64,000 nt of DNA from CAMLOF01 sp041913045 (GTDB lineage Bacteria; Pseudomonadota; Gammaproteobacteria; Burkholderiales; Burkholderiaceae_C). The position numbers and the translations under genes were made by a program. Of this stretch, positions 8,393-17,088 are shown one piece after another. The stretch covers positions 1 to 64,000 of the forward strand of contig JAYSGB010000004.1 of NCBI GenBank assembly GCA_041913045.1, read 5' to 3'. How positions within the stretch are numbered: the stretch's first letter is position 1; the number at the start of each line of letters is the position of its first letter. A model generated the notes under the pieces. It saw nothing but the letters and a program-made list of their open reading frames with translations, was not told the DNA's origin and did no database searches.

Positions 8393-8441
8393 TTGACAAT
8401 TAAAAATATTGATCAAAACCATTAAGTAAGACTATTGTCAA
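8393..8441. promoter_or_regulatory. Widely spaced inverted repeat before the acetate permease operon
   Basis: TTGACAAT (8393-8400) and its exact reverse complement ATTGTCAA (8434-8441) are 33 bases apart, about four helical turns centre to centre, in an AT-rich stretch. A promoter TTGATC-N18-TATTGT (8409-8438) can be drawn between them. The arrangement suggests a dimeric regulator bridging two half-sites; the regulator is unknown. Confidence 0.4.
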
Positions 8442-8544
8442 TCGCCTGTCCTACCATCGTTTTCGACTTCGTTGGGGTTCACAGAGGCCGTGGGGGTACC
8501 ACCAAACGCCAACCCAATCCGAAGTGCCATAACACTCGAACTCG

Positions 8545-8853
8545 ATGAAAACGGACCTCATACACAAAATAGCCAGCGACCCCAGATACCAGGAATTGAA
8601 AGCCAAACGCACCAGTTTCGGCTGGTGGCTCACGGGCATGATGATGCTCGTGTACTACGGCTTCATCCTGCTGGTGGCCTTCAAGAAGGACTTCCTGTCC
8701 CAGCGCCTGGGAGATGGCGTCATGACCATCGGCATGCCTCTGGGCCTTGGCGTGATCATTTTCACCATCGTCATTACCGGCATTTACGTTCGCCGCGCCA
8801 ACAGCGAATTTGACGAACTGAACAAAAAAATCGTTGAGGCGGCGTACAAATGA
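8545..8853 (+). CDS. DUF485 membrane protein (YjcH-like)
   Basis: This 102-residue protein has two membrane helices (about residues 26-48 and 60-82) and a charged C-terminus. It is the DUF485 protein that regularly precedes ActP; in E. coli yjcH sits between acs and actP. Its stop overlaps the actP start as ATGA, so the two are likely made together and may act as a complex. There is no acs gene in the window. No clear ribosome binding site precedes the ATG. Confidence 0.87.
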   Translation: MKTDLIHKIASDPRYQELKAKRTSFGWWLTGMMMLVYYGFILLVAFKKDFLSQRLGDGVMTIGMPLGLGVIIFTIVITGIYVRRANSEFDELNKKIVEAAYK

Positions 8854-10556
8854 AATCCAAACTCCTGACCTGGGCCCTGTTGCTGGCCTCCACGGGTGCA
8901 ATCGCAGCGGGTGCCGACCTTGGCCAAGCCGAAAAACAGGCCACCAACTGGACGGCGATCATCATGTTCGGCCTTTTCGTCGCCGGCACCATGTTCATCA
9001 CCAAATGGGCTGCCGCGAAAACCCGCTCCGCAGCCGATTTCTACACCGGCGGCGGTGGCATTACCGGCTTCCAGAACGGCCTGGCCATTGCGGGCGACTA
9101 CATGTCGGCCGCCTCTTTCCTGGGTATTTCTGCCGCAGTGATGGTCAGCGGCTTTGACGGCCTCATCTACTCCATCGGCTTCCTGGTGGGCTGGCCCGTG
9201 GTCACCTTCCTCATGGCCGAGCGGCTGCGCAACCTGGGCAAGTTCACCTTTGCTGACGTGGCGGCCTTCCGCTTCAACCAGACGCCCATTCGCGTTTTTG
9301 CCGCGTCCGGCACGCTGGTGGTTGTGGCGTTCTACCTCATCGCACAGATGGTCGGCGCAGGCCAGCTCATCAAGCTGCTGTTCGGGCTGGAGTACTACGT
9401 GGCTGTGGTGATCGTCGGCGCGCTGATGATGGTTTACGTGCTGTTTGGCGGCATGACCGCCACCACCTGGGTGCAAATCATCAAGGCCTGTCTGTTGCTG
9501 GGCGGCGCATCCTTCATGGCGCTCATGGTGCTGTGGAACTTCGGCTTCAGCCTTGATGCCATGTTCTCCAAGGCAGTGGACGTGAAGACCGGGTTGGCCG
9601 CCGCCGCAGGCAAAACGCCCGAGGAAGCATCGGCAACCGGCTTCTCCATCATGGGCCCGGGCAGCTTCGTGAAGGACCCTATCAGTGCGATCAGCTTCGG
9701 CATGGCCCTGATGTTCGGTACGGCTGGCCTGCCCCACATCCTCATGCGTTTCTTCACCGTGCCTAACGCCAAAGAGGCGCGCAAGTCCGTGCTGTGGGCC
9801 ACCACCTGGATCGGCTACTTCTACATCCTGACGTTCATCATCGGCTTCGGCGCCATCACCTTCGTGCTGACCAACCCGCAGTATCTGGACGCCAAGGGCG
9901 GCCTGATCGGTGGCGGCAACATGGCGGCCATCCACCTCGCCAACGCAGTGGGCGGCAACGTGTTCCTGGGCTTCATTTCAGCCGTCGCGTTTGCAACCAT
10001 TCTGGCTGTGGTGGCGGGCTTGACCCTGTCTGGCGCGTCGGCGGTGTCGCACGACATCTACTCCACCGTGCTTAAGAAGGGCAAAGCCGACAGCGCGAGC
10101 GAACTGAAGGTCTCCCGCATCACCACCGTGGCGCTGGGCATCATTGCCGTCACGCTGGGCATTGCCTTCGAGAAGCAGAACATCGCGTTCATGGTGTCGC
10201 TGGCGTTTGCCATTGCGGCCTCGGCCAACTTCCCGGTGCTCTTCATGAGCGTGCTCTGGAAGGGCTGCACCACACGGGGCGCGGTGATCGGCGGCTTCCT
10301 TGGCCTGATCTCCTCGGTCGCCTTGACGGTGTTGTCTGCCTCGGTGTGGGAAGCCGTGCTGGGCAACGCCAAGGGCAGCGCCCCGTTCCCCTACACCTCG
10401 CCAGCGCTGTTCTCCATGGCTATCGGGTTTGTCGGCATCTGGCTGTTCTCCATCCTGGACAACAGCGAGCGTGCCAACGTAGACAAAGCCGGTTTCCTGG
10501 CTCAACAGATCCGCTCCGAGACGGGTATTGGCGCGTCGGCGGCCTCGGGTCACTGA
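8850..10556 (+). CDS. actP: Cation/acetate symporter
   Basis: This 568-residue sodium:solute symporter (SSS family) starts with a cleavable-looking signal peptide ending near AIAAGA, as in E. coli ActP, and then has about 13 membrane helices. The segment FYTGGGGITGFQNGLAIAGD is the family hallmark near the first helices. ActP takes up acetate and glycolate. A glycolate role would fit a RuBisCO host whose CbbZ makes glycolate, but that is inference. It is translationally coupled to the DUF485 gene. Confidence 0.92.
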   Translation: MKSKLLTWALLLASTGAIAAGADLGQAEKQATNWTAIIMFGLFVAGTMFITKWAAAKTRSAADFYTGGGGITGFQNGLAIAGDYMSAASFLGISAAVMVSGFDGLIYSIGFLVGWPVVTFLMAERLRNLGKFTFADVAAFRFNQTPIRVFAASGTLVVVAFYLIAQMVGAGQLIKLLFGLEYYVAVVIVGALMMVYVLFGGMTATTWVQIIKACLLLGGASFMALMVLWNFGFSLDAMFSKAVDVKTGLAAAAGKTPEEASATGFSIMGPGSFVKDPISAISFGMALMFGTAGLPHILMRFFTVPNAKEARKSVLWATTWIGYFYILTFIIGFGAITFVLTNPQYLDAKGGLIGGGNMAAIHLANAVGGNVFLGFISAVAFATILAVVAGLTLSGASAVSHDIYSTVLKKGKADSASELKVSRITTVALGIIAVTLGIAFEKQNIAFMVSLAFAIAASANFPVLFMSVLWKGCTTRGAVIGGFLGLISSVALTVLSASVWEAVLGNAKGSAPFPYTSPALFSMAIGFVGIWLFSILDNSERANVDKAGFLAQQIRSETGIGASAASGH

Positions 10557-10579
10557 TCACTGATCAACGCCACACAATG

Positions 10580-10612
10580 GGCCGTCGGCATCTGGGTGCC
10601 GGCGGCCTTTTT
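10580..10612 (+). terminator. Intrinsic terminator after actP
   Basis: GGCCGTCGGCA (10580-10590), a TCTGGG loop and TGCCGGCGGCC (97% paired, one G-U) are followed by TTTTT (10608-10612). It lies 23 bases after actP and reaches the stop codon of the converging gene. Confidence 0.85.
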
Positions 10613-11826
10613 CATTTGGGCGCACCGCCCGGCAGAGGGGGCAACCCCTCAAACCCAAACAAATACGGCTCCAGCCGCAAGTCCAGCTGCAGCCCGCCCT
10701 GCGCTGGCGTGCGGCTGAGCCTTTCGTAATCTTCGGTGCTCAGCGGCCGCACCAGCGCGGCGTCGCGCGACCGGCTGAATACCCCGTTGCGCCACTGGTA
10801 CACCTCGTCCAGCTTTTCATCGAAGGTGTAGGAATGGTTGTGGTCGTCGTAATAGTCGTCAAACCGCCCCCGGCCCAGGTAGATGGCGTTGGAGCCTTCG
10901 TAGCCGGTTTTTTCGTAAGTCACGGGGTCGGTGTTGAGCAGGTAGGCCCAGTCGCCGGGCACAAAGTGGCGGGGTGGCACGCCGCGCACCAGCCGCAGCA
11001 GCTTGCCGGGCTGCTGGCGCGTGGCGGGGTCGAAGTCTTTTTCAAAGTCCCACACGGCGGGGGGCTCCACGCCCACCAGCGGGTCGCCGTCGTGCAGCAG
11101 GCGCTGGCGCACCAGCGCGGCCTTGGCCGGGTCTTTGAGCACGCGGGCGTAGTAGTCCAGCACGCCATGCGCGTAGGTGAGTTTGCTGGCGGTGTAGCAG
11201 CCTATGGCGTACTTCGCCTGCTGGGTAAAGGCGTCCAGCAGCGCGTCGTCCAGCGGCACGGTGGGGGTGCCGTCGCGCCACTTCTTGGGGTTCCAACAGG
11301 CGTCGCCGCCGTCGGGCCACACCCAGTGCAGCTCCTCGGCCCAAGCCACTATGTTCTGGCGCAGGGCCACGTGCTCGCGCAGCGCCTGCACATTGCAGGC
11401 CGCGCCGCTCAGGCGCAACGCTCTGCCAGGGTGCGCCAGCGCCAGCAGAATTTCCCGCTTGGACACGGTGCGCACCACCCGCTGCTTGCCCTTGGCATCG
11501 GGCAGCTTCAGGCGTTCCAGGGCAATGCGGTAGGTCTTGTCCTGCGCCAGGTTCAGGGTATTGGTGTCCGCGCGGTCCAGCGTGAAGCTCAGCGTGCCGT
11601 CCGGCCTTTCGGTCTGCACGATCCAGTCGCGGTCCAAGCCCAGCTCGCGCAGGTAGCCCGCCATGGCCTGGGGCAAGGTGGCGCGGGCTGCGGGTTCGCA
11701 GTTGTAAACAATGCCTTGGGGCGGCTCGCTGGCGTGGGCTTGTGGGGCGAACACCAAGCCCAAAAGGCCCGCCAGCAGCAGAGCAGTTAGCGCCTTCAAG
11801 CCTTTGATGGTTGGCTGGGTAGGCAT
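10612..11826 (-). CDS. Exported Tgl-like protein-glutamine gamma-glutamyltransferase homologue
   Basis: This 404-residue protein has a signal peptide (residues 1-32, ending PQAHAS). Its middle resembles the small Bacillus spore transglutaminase Tgl. The shared segments are NIVAWAEELH (158-167; Tgl has NIVAAAKTLH), a candidate nucleophile Cys210 in IGCYTAS, and GDWAYLLN followed by GSNAIYLGRGRF (Tgl has GDCLYF then GENVILLGEDKYF). Tgl cross-links proteins through glutamine and lysine side chains. The Glu that precedes the Tgl cysteine is Gly here, so activity is uncertain. The protein is much longer than Tgl (about 245) because of a 150-residue N-terminal region of unknown role. It stands alone. 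Confidence 0.55.
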   Translation of the reverse strand: MPTQPTIKGLKALTALLLAGLLGLVFAPQAHASEPPQGIVYNCEPAARATLPQAMAGYLRELGLDRDWIVQTERPDGTLSFTLDRADTNTLNLAQDKTYRIALERLKLPDAKGKQRVVRTVSKREILLALAHPGRALRLSGAACNVQALREHVALRQNIVAWAEELHWVWPDGGDACWNPKKWRDGTPTVPLDDALLDAFTQQAKYAIGCYTASKLTYAHGVLDYYARVLKDPAKAALVRQRLLHDGDPLVGVEPPAVWDFEKDFDPATRQQPGKLLRLVRGVPPRHFVPGDWAYLLNTDPVTYEKTGYEGSNAIYLGRGRFDDYYDDHNHSYTFDEKLDEVYQWRNGVFSRSRDAALVRPLSTEDYERLSRTPAQGGLQLDLRLEPYLFGFEGLPPLPGGAPK

Positions 11827-12116
11827 GGTGGCCGTGTCGGGTTACCGTGATCTATGGCGTAAGCCACTATAGACCAGCTGCACCCGTTTGCCATGCGGCC
11901 AGCTGCCTGCAGCGTCAACCCCGCATATTGCATCGGCAGCCTCGCCGACAGGGCTGCACAAGTGCTCAAGCATTCCGGTCGATCGTTAAGACAATGTCAG
12001 CCTAAGACTGAATGCAGCTAGACAATGGCTAGCTCCGAACGTCGGTTGATATGCCATGAGCTGTTACTCTGTTGGGGGCCTTGTTCCCCCCGGAAACAGG
12101 CTTGATGCGAAGCAGA
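11827..12116. other. Intergenic stretch without a recognised gene
   Basis: The 290 bases between the Tgl-like gene and the first Bug gene hold no supported reading frame. An inverted repeat AGCTAG-N7-CTAGCT lies at 12016-12034, and a weak G5/C5 hairpin lies about 30 bases beyond the Bug stop codon (near 12074-12096) without a clear T-run. Confidence 0.5.
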
Positions 12117-13097
12117 TCACTCTGCTTTGATCCCTCGCTCCTTGATGACCTTGCTCCAGCGCAGCCGGCCGGTAGCCAGCTCCTCAGCAGCTGCCTGAGC
12201 AGTGCTGCCCACGGGTTCAATATCCAAAGTCTTGAGTTTTTCCCGCAGGGCTGATGCGCTCACTGCTTTTCGCACTTCGGTGTTCAAAAGTTGCACCACC
12301 ACGTCAGGCGTTCCCGCCGGGGCCAGCAAGACGTAGGCGAACTCGGTGGTTGCCGCTGGATAACCCAGTTCAGCGATGGTCGGCACGTTCGGTGCCAGCG
12401 GTGTGCGTTTGCTGCCTGACACGGCGAGTGCAACCAGTTTGCCGGTAGACACGTGTTGGGCGACCGATGGGGTGGCCATGAAGCCTGCATCCACCTGGCC
12501 GCCCAGCAGGTCGATCACGGCCGGAGCGTTTCCGCGATAGCTGACATGGTTGAGCTGACCGTTGATCAAAGACTGCAGCGCCTCCATCGTCAGGTGCCCC
12601 GGGCTGGCATTGCCGGCAGACGCGTAATTCAAGCCCTGCTTGGCCCTGTCCACAAACAGCTTGAACTGGGTGATCTGGCTGCCCGGTGCGGTAACGAGCA
12701 TCTGGCTGAACCGCGCGACGGTGGAAACAGGGCGCAGGTCGCGCGAGGGATCGAACCCCATGCGGTTGCCATAGAGCTCTGGGTTGGCGGTAATGCTGGT
12801 GTCGAGGGTCAGCAGCAGGGTGTGGCCATCAGCGTTGGCTTTGGCAACCGCTTGAGCTCCAATGTTGCCAGTGGCGCCAGCTTTGTTCTCCACGATCACC
12901 GGCCGCTTCAATTGCACAGACAGCGCCTCACCCAGTGTCCTGGCCAGGATGTCGTTAGGGCCACCTGCCGGAAACGGAACAACGATTGTGATGTGTTTGC
13001 TCGGGAAGTCCTGCGCGAGGGCTGATGTGCTGCCAAATATCCACATCAAGGCAGCGGTTGCCAGTCCGGTTCGGCGGTTGAATATCCATTTGTCCAT
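12117..13097 (-). CDS. Bug/TctC-family periplasmic solute-binding protein 1
   Basis: This 326-residue protein has a signal peptide ending near ALAQ, then the Bug-family opening KHITIVVPFPAGGPNDILAR and the typical IVENKAGATGNIGA loop. Bug proteins capture carboxylates (often aromatic or dicarboxylic acids) for tripartite or other uptake systems, or act as sensors. No TctA/TctB membrane genes lie nearby. It is divergent from a LysR gene and shares a promoter box with a second Bug gene upstream of a sulfatase. GGAG precedes the ATG at 13097. Confidence 0.88.
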   Translation of the reverse strand: MDKWIFNRRTGLATAALMWIFGSTSALAQDFPSKHITIVVPFPAGGPNDILARTLGEALSVQLKRPVIVENKAGATGNIGAQAVAKANADGHTLLLTLDTSITANPELYGNRMGFDPSRDLRPVSTVARFSQMLVTAPGSQITQFKLFVDRAKQGLNYASAGNASPGHLTMEALQSLINGQLNHVSYRGNAPAVIDLLGGQVDAGFMATPSVAQHVSTGKLVALAVSGSKRTPLAPNVPTIAELGYPAATTEFAYVLLAPAGTPDVVVQLLNTEVRKAVSASALREKLKTLDIEPVGSTAQAAAEELATGRLRWSKVIKERGIKAE

Positions 13098-13180
13098 CTC
13101 TTGTCTCCAGTAGGGTTTGCTATCGGGGCAGATTGTTCAAGCACTGCCAGACGGGCACAATCGCATCAACACGTAAAAAC

Positions 13181-13195
13181 ATAAGTGAGTCTTAT
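13181..13195. promoter_or_regulatory. LysR-type operator between Bug gene 1 and the regulator
   Basis: ATAAG-N5-CTTAT is a perfect dyad with 5-base arms. It lies 84 bases upstream of the Bug start and covers the LysR start codon, as expected for an autoregulated LysR gene. The related box ATAAGT-N5-TTAT recurs before the second Bug gene. Confidence 0.6.
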
Positions 13196-14129
13196 GAATT
13201 TCCGGCAGCTCTGGTATTTGCAGCTCATCATTGCCAAGGGTGGATTCGCCCCTGCCGCCAAGGAAGCAGGGGTATCGCAGCCAGCCATCACCCAAGCAAT
13301 GCAGGCGTTGGAGCGTGAATGGAAAGTCCCGTTGTTTGAGAAGGTGGGGCGGCAAAAGCAGCCTACTTCGATAGCGCTGGCCATGGCGCAGCAAGCGGCT
13401 GATTTGCATGGCCAACTGGAGAAGTTGGCAAGGCCCGGCTCTTCAGACCTTGTGCCACCGAGCCGAAGCTTGCGCATCGGCATGGCCCCGGCAGCGGCGT
13501 TGCTGTACGGCGAACGCATAGAGCGGATCTGGCGTCAGCACGAACCGGAAGGGCTGATGCAGATTGTCAGCGGCAGCGCCATCGAGCTGTTAAGCGCATT
13601 GCACAACGGCGAAATCGATCTGGTGGCCGCCCCCAGACCCAGGCGTTATCAAGTCGAGGGTGTGCAACAAATGACTTTGCACATGAGCATGCCAACCATC
13701 TACGCGCGCAAGGGCCATCCCCTGTTGGCGGCAGTGTCGTTGCATGACATCAAGCGGGCGGGTTGGGCGGTCTCTGGGCGCGGGGGAACTGCAGGCAATG
13801 TCATCGAAGAGGCGCACCGGGTGCGGCGCATGTCGCCACCTCGTATTCTGGTTCAGTGTGCCGACTACACCACGGTGCTTGACCTGGTCTCGAAGACAGA
13901 CATGCTTTGCGTGGTGCCTCACCCCGTTCTGGTGCAGGAACGGCACCACGAACTCTTGCGGCCATTGAAAATTCGCGAAGGCCTGCCTCAGTATGAAGTC
14001 TGCCTGTTTTGGCGGTCCGCTGCACTTCGCCAAAACAGGGAGGTGATTGACGAGGTGGTGTCCAGTTTGAAGTCCGTGGAAGAACCCGCCTCCAAGCCCC
14101 AGCGAATTCAACGGACAACCCGGGCCTAG
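13194..14129 (+). CDS. LysR-type regulator of the sulfatase/Bug module
   Basis: About 311 residues from the ATG at 13194; a GTG three codons earlier is also open. The N-terminal winged helix begins MNFRQLWYLQLI and includes AGVSQPAITQAMQALE (recognition helix). The C-terminal domain is a typical substrate-binding fold. It is divergent from Bug gene 1 and convergent with the sulfatase gene, one base between the stops. Position and shared boxes make it the likely regulator of both. The inducer is unknown; an organosulfate or its desulfated product is a reasonable guess. Confidence 0.83.
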   Translation: MNFRQLWYLQLIIAKGGFAPAAKEAGVSQPAITQAMQALEREWKVPLFEKVGRQKQPTSIALAMAQQAADLHGQLEKLARPGSSDLVPPSRSLRIGMAPAAALLYGERIERIWRQHEPEGLMQIVSGSAIELLSALHNGEIDLVAAPRPRRYQVEGVQQMTLHMSMPTIYARKGHPLLAAVSLHDIKRAGWAVSGRGGTAGNVIEEAHRVRRMSPPRILVQCADYTTVLDLVSKTDMLCVVPHPVLVQERHHELLRPLKIREGLPQYEVCLFWRSAALRQNREVIDEVVSSLKSVEEPASKPQRIQRTTRA

Positions 14130-14130
14130 T

Positions 14131-15741
14131 TCACGCAATCCGCTTGGGGTTGGGGCTGCTGTCGCTGTGGTCCATCAGGAGCTGAACGAGTCTTTGCATC
14201 AACTTCCACTTGGTCGGTTGAGCTTGTGCGTCATTCCAGAGATTGTGGGTTTCCAGCGGGTCCGCGCTCAGGTCATAGAGCTCACCCCATTCACCTTCGG
14301 CAAAGACGCTCATTCGGTGCTGCTCAGTCACGAGGGTCCGTACCTTCACAGGGCGTTCAAAACCCAGGTAGGCTCGCTGCTGGTTTTCCTCTATCAGTAC
14401 CGCATCGCGTCCGCTCGCAACGGGTACACCTTCTGGTGAAAACAAAGGTCTTCCCTGCATACCGTTGGGTGGAGCAATCCCCGCGCGGTTCAGAATCGCG
14501 CTACCCAGGTCAATTGACGAAGTCAAATCCGCACGTACTGGTGTGTGGTTGTCCGGGCGTTGCGGCTCGCGCCAGATCATCGGCACACGTATCAGGCCTT
14601 GGTAGTGCAAAGGACCTTTGAGCACGATGCCATGGTCACCCATCAGATCGCCGTGGTCTGATGTGAAGATGACCACCGTGCTCTCGTCGGCGCCGCAGGC
14701 CCGCAACGTATCCATGACCATCCCGATACGGTCATCAATATTGGTGATCATCCCGTAGGTCAGCGCGATCATCTCCTGGACTTCGCGGGCAGACGCCGCA
14801 AACAACCTGGGGCCGTCCAGACGTGCCTGACCGTTCTTCCGCTCCTCCTGCAGCCAACGTACGTGCGGTGCAATCTCGCCATCCAAAGCGAGTGTCTTCG
14901 GAACGGGTATGTCTTCAGGCTTGTACATGTCCCAATAGCGGCCGGGGGGCGTCCACGGGTGATGTGGATCTGGGAAGGAACACATCACCGCAAACGGCTG
15001 CTCAGGCCGCGTTTGCATGTGCTTTTTGATCCACTGGCTCGTTTGATCGGCAATGAAGTGCGTCGGGTAGGTAAATTCGTCCAGTTGGGTCTTCCAGGCC
15101 TGGGGCGCGATATAGCGCGGGTCGCGCTCTCCATGCTCGCGTCCAAGGCGCGTTGCCCGTTCCGGGTGCTCACGCTGCAGCCAGCGCAGCCAGTCGCCAA
15201 AGCACTCGTCGGCATGGTGATTGCAAAGAACCACATCCTGAAACCCGTAGTACGGCAAACGCAGCTGGTGTTCTGGGTCTTGCCAGCTCGATCGCAACTC
15301 TTGCTCGTACGCACCTGCCTCGCTGCGGTCCCGGCGAGCCTCTTCATACTGTTGGGATTTGGCTGTCCCTGGAGGCTGAGATACGGGTGGCAGCAGAGGC
15401 GGCTTGTCCTCCATGTTCTGCAGATGACTTTTACCGATGAAGCCGGTGTGATAGCCAAACTCGGCCAGCAAGTCAGCAAAGGTCACCGACTCCAAGGGCA
15501 GTGGCACACCGTTGCTCCGCGCGCCATGCACAGTGGGCATGCGCGAGGTCATGATTGAGCCGCGGTTGGGCATGCACACCGGATTGGCCACGTAATTGCG
15601 TTCGAACCGCGTACCCGCTTGGGCCAATGAGTCAATATTCGGTGTGCGTACCTGTGTGTTGCCGTAGCACCCCAAATGGTCTGCCCGGTGCTGGTCGGTT
15701 ATGAAGATCAGAAAGTTCGGCTTCTTCACCATGTTGTTCAC
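14131..15741 (-). CDS. Sulfatase-family hydrolase (formylglycine type)
   Basis: This 536-residue enzyme of the alkaline-phosphatase superfamily has the sulfatase motif C-M-P-N-R at residues 56-60, whose cysteine is turned into formylglycine. N-terminal metal ligands are in TDQH (D16, Q17) and the C-terminal metal motif is SDHGDLMGDHG. The C-x-P-N-R form differs from the usual C-x-P-S-R and also occurs among phosphonate/sulfate monoester hydrolases. The ATG overlaps the TGA of Bug gene 2 as ATGA, which fixes the start. No signal peptide is visible, so it probably acts in the cytoplasm on an imported sulfate or phosphonate ester. No formylglycine-generating enzyme is in the window. Confidence 0.85.
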   Translation of the reverse strand: MNNMVKKPNFLIFITDQHRADHLGCYGNTQVRTPNIDSLAQAGTRFERNYVANPVCMPNRGSIMTSRMPTVHGARSNGVPLPLESVTFADLLAEFGYHTGFIGKSHLQNMEDKPPLLPPVSQPPGTAKSQQYEEARRDRSEAGAYEQELRSSWQDPEHQLRLPYYGFQDVVLCNHHADECFGDWLRWLQREHPERATRLGREHGERDPRYIAPQAWKTQLDEFTYPTHFIADQTSQWIKKHMQTRPEQPFAVMCSFPDPHHPWTPPGRYWDMYKPEDIPVPKTLALDGEIAPHVRWLQEERKNGQARLDGPRLFAASAREVQEMIALTYGMITNIDDRIGMVMDTLRACGADESTVVIFTSDHGDLMGDHGIVLKGPLHYQGLIRVPMIWREPQRPDNHTPVRADLTSSIDLGSAILNRAGIAPPNGMQGRPLFSPEGVPVASGRDAVLIEENQQRAYLGFERPVKVRTLVTEQHRMSVFAEGEWGELYDLSADPLETHNLWNDAQAQPTKWKLMQRLVQLLMDHSDSSPNPKRIA

Positions 15742-16718
15742 TCGGTTGAAACCTTTTTCGCGCGGATGAGTTCAGCCCACTTGGCCAGGTCGCGCGCAAT
15801 CCACTGCTCTGTGGTCTTTGCTGGAAGGTTGAGCACATCTACCCCTTGAGCGACCAGATTCTTTTGAACCTCCGCATCACTCAAAGTGGAGCGAAGCGCT
15901 TCATCCAGGGCCGTTGCCACAGTGGTTGGCAATCCAGCCGGTGCCATCACAGACCACCAGACAGCGGTTTCACTGCCCAAATTGCGCACACCCGTTTCGC
16001 CGAAGGTTGGTACGTTGGCCAAGGCCGACAATCGCTTGTCGCCCGTGACGGCCAGCAGGGTCAGCTCCTTGCGCGCAGCATGTTGCAGGGCCACAGGCGC
16101 ACCAACGAACAGCATGTCGATCTGGCCACCTATCAGATCCGTTATGGCCGGGGCTGCGCCTTTGTATGGCACATGGATCAGATCTATGCCTGCCTGGGCT
16201 TCAAACAACGTCCCAATCAGATGAGAAGGGGAGCCGTTTCCCGCCGAGCCAAAACTGAGCGAGCCGGGTTTGAGCCTGGCGCGTTCGAGCAACGTCTTGA
16301 CGTCGGGGATGCCCCTGGAGGCGTTCACCACGAGAACGTTGGACTGTGAGGCCACCAGTCGCAAGGGGGTGAAGTCCTTGCGCGCATCGTAGCCCGCGCT
16401 GGATGACAGTTGCGGTTGCACAGTCAAGGCCGCGTCCCCTGCGAACAACAGCGTGTGCCCGTCAGCCGGTGCTTTGGCCACTTCTTTGGTGCCGATCATG
16501 CCCCCGCCGCCGGCACGGTTCTCCACAATCACCTGCTGGCCGAGTGCTTTGGACATCCCGGTTGCGACGATTCGTGCCAGCAGATCCGTAGGCCCCCCGG
16601 CGGCAAACGCAACCACCATCTTGACGGGACGCGAAGGGAAGGTTTGCGCCTGTGCCAGAGTTGGGATGGTGGCCGCCGCAGTCAGCAGCAATGTGAAAAG
16701 TCGTCGGGTTGCCAGCAT
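15738..16718 (-). CDS. Bug/TctC-family periplasmic solute-binding protein 2
   Basis: This 326-residue Bug protein has a signal peptide ending ALAQAQ and the family segments VKMVVAFAAGGPTDLLAR and IVENRAGGGGMIG. It forms a two-gene operon with the sulfatase (4-base overlap), so its ligand is probably the sulfatase substrate or product. GGAG precedes the ATG at 16718. It is similar in size to Bug protein 1 but clearly a diverged copy rather than a recent duplicate. Confidence 0.88.
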   Translation of the reverse strand: MLATRRLFTLLLTAAATIPTLAQAQTFPSRPVKMVVAFAAGGPTDLLARIVATGMSKALGQQVIVENRAGGGGMIGTKEVAKAPADGHTLLFAGDAALTVQPQLSSSAGYDARKDFTPLRLVASQSNVLVVNASRGIPDVKTLLERARLKPGSLSFGSAGNGSPSHLIGTLFEAQAGIDLIHVPYKGAAPAITDLIGGQIDMLFVGAPVALQHAARKELTLLAVTGDKRLSALANVPTFGETGVRNLGSETAVWWSVMAPAGLPTTVATALDEALRSTLSDAEVQKNLVAQGVDVLNLPAKTTEQWIARDLAKWAELIRAKKVSTE

Positions 16719-17088
16719 GTGTGTCTCCTGTAAGTTGTGCGAACGAGGGGAATTATTCGGCTTGCCCGCAGAGTCACGAAGAGGTTGCCTGGCAAAAATA
16801 TAAGTAGAAATTATGTGTTTTGCATGCCGGATGGTGCGAAACGCTCATCCGCATGTGTTTAATCAAAACGTCACGGGCAGTGGACCAGATGAGGACTGGT
16901 TCAGGTGGTTGCCGACTTATAGCGGAGACAACCAGATGGCGGCTCAGCGCCCAAAGCAGTCGCTCAACGTTTGCAAGACTTCGTTTCCGTTAGGATCGAG
17001 CCGATCATTTCGTACTCAGCTGAGCTCGTCCACCCGGTCCATCGCTGCGTTGCCTGGCCGGCTTGCTGGTAGCTGGGATATCTTAGAG
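16719..17088. other. Intergenic stretch upstream of Bug gene 2 and the ECF41 gene
   Basis: The 370 bases hold the LysR-like box at 16800-16814. The remainder shows no supported gene. The frame of the sigma factor is open back to 16813, but that part has low-complexity, non-conserved-looking sequence and no ribosome binding site, so I treat it as leader. No ECF41-type promoter was seen here, so autoregulation by the sigma factor is not supported. Confidence 0.5.
16800..16814. promoter_or_regulatory. LysR-type operator upstream of Bug gene 2 and sulfatase
   Basis: ATAAG-N5-ATTAT lies 82 bases before the Bug 2 start codon. It shares ATAAGT-N5-TTAT and a flanking A-run with the box before Bug gene 1, which lies 84 bases before its start codon. 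Confidence 0.6.
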
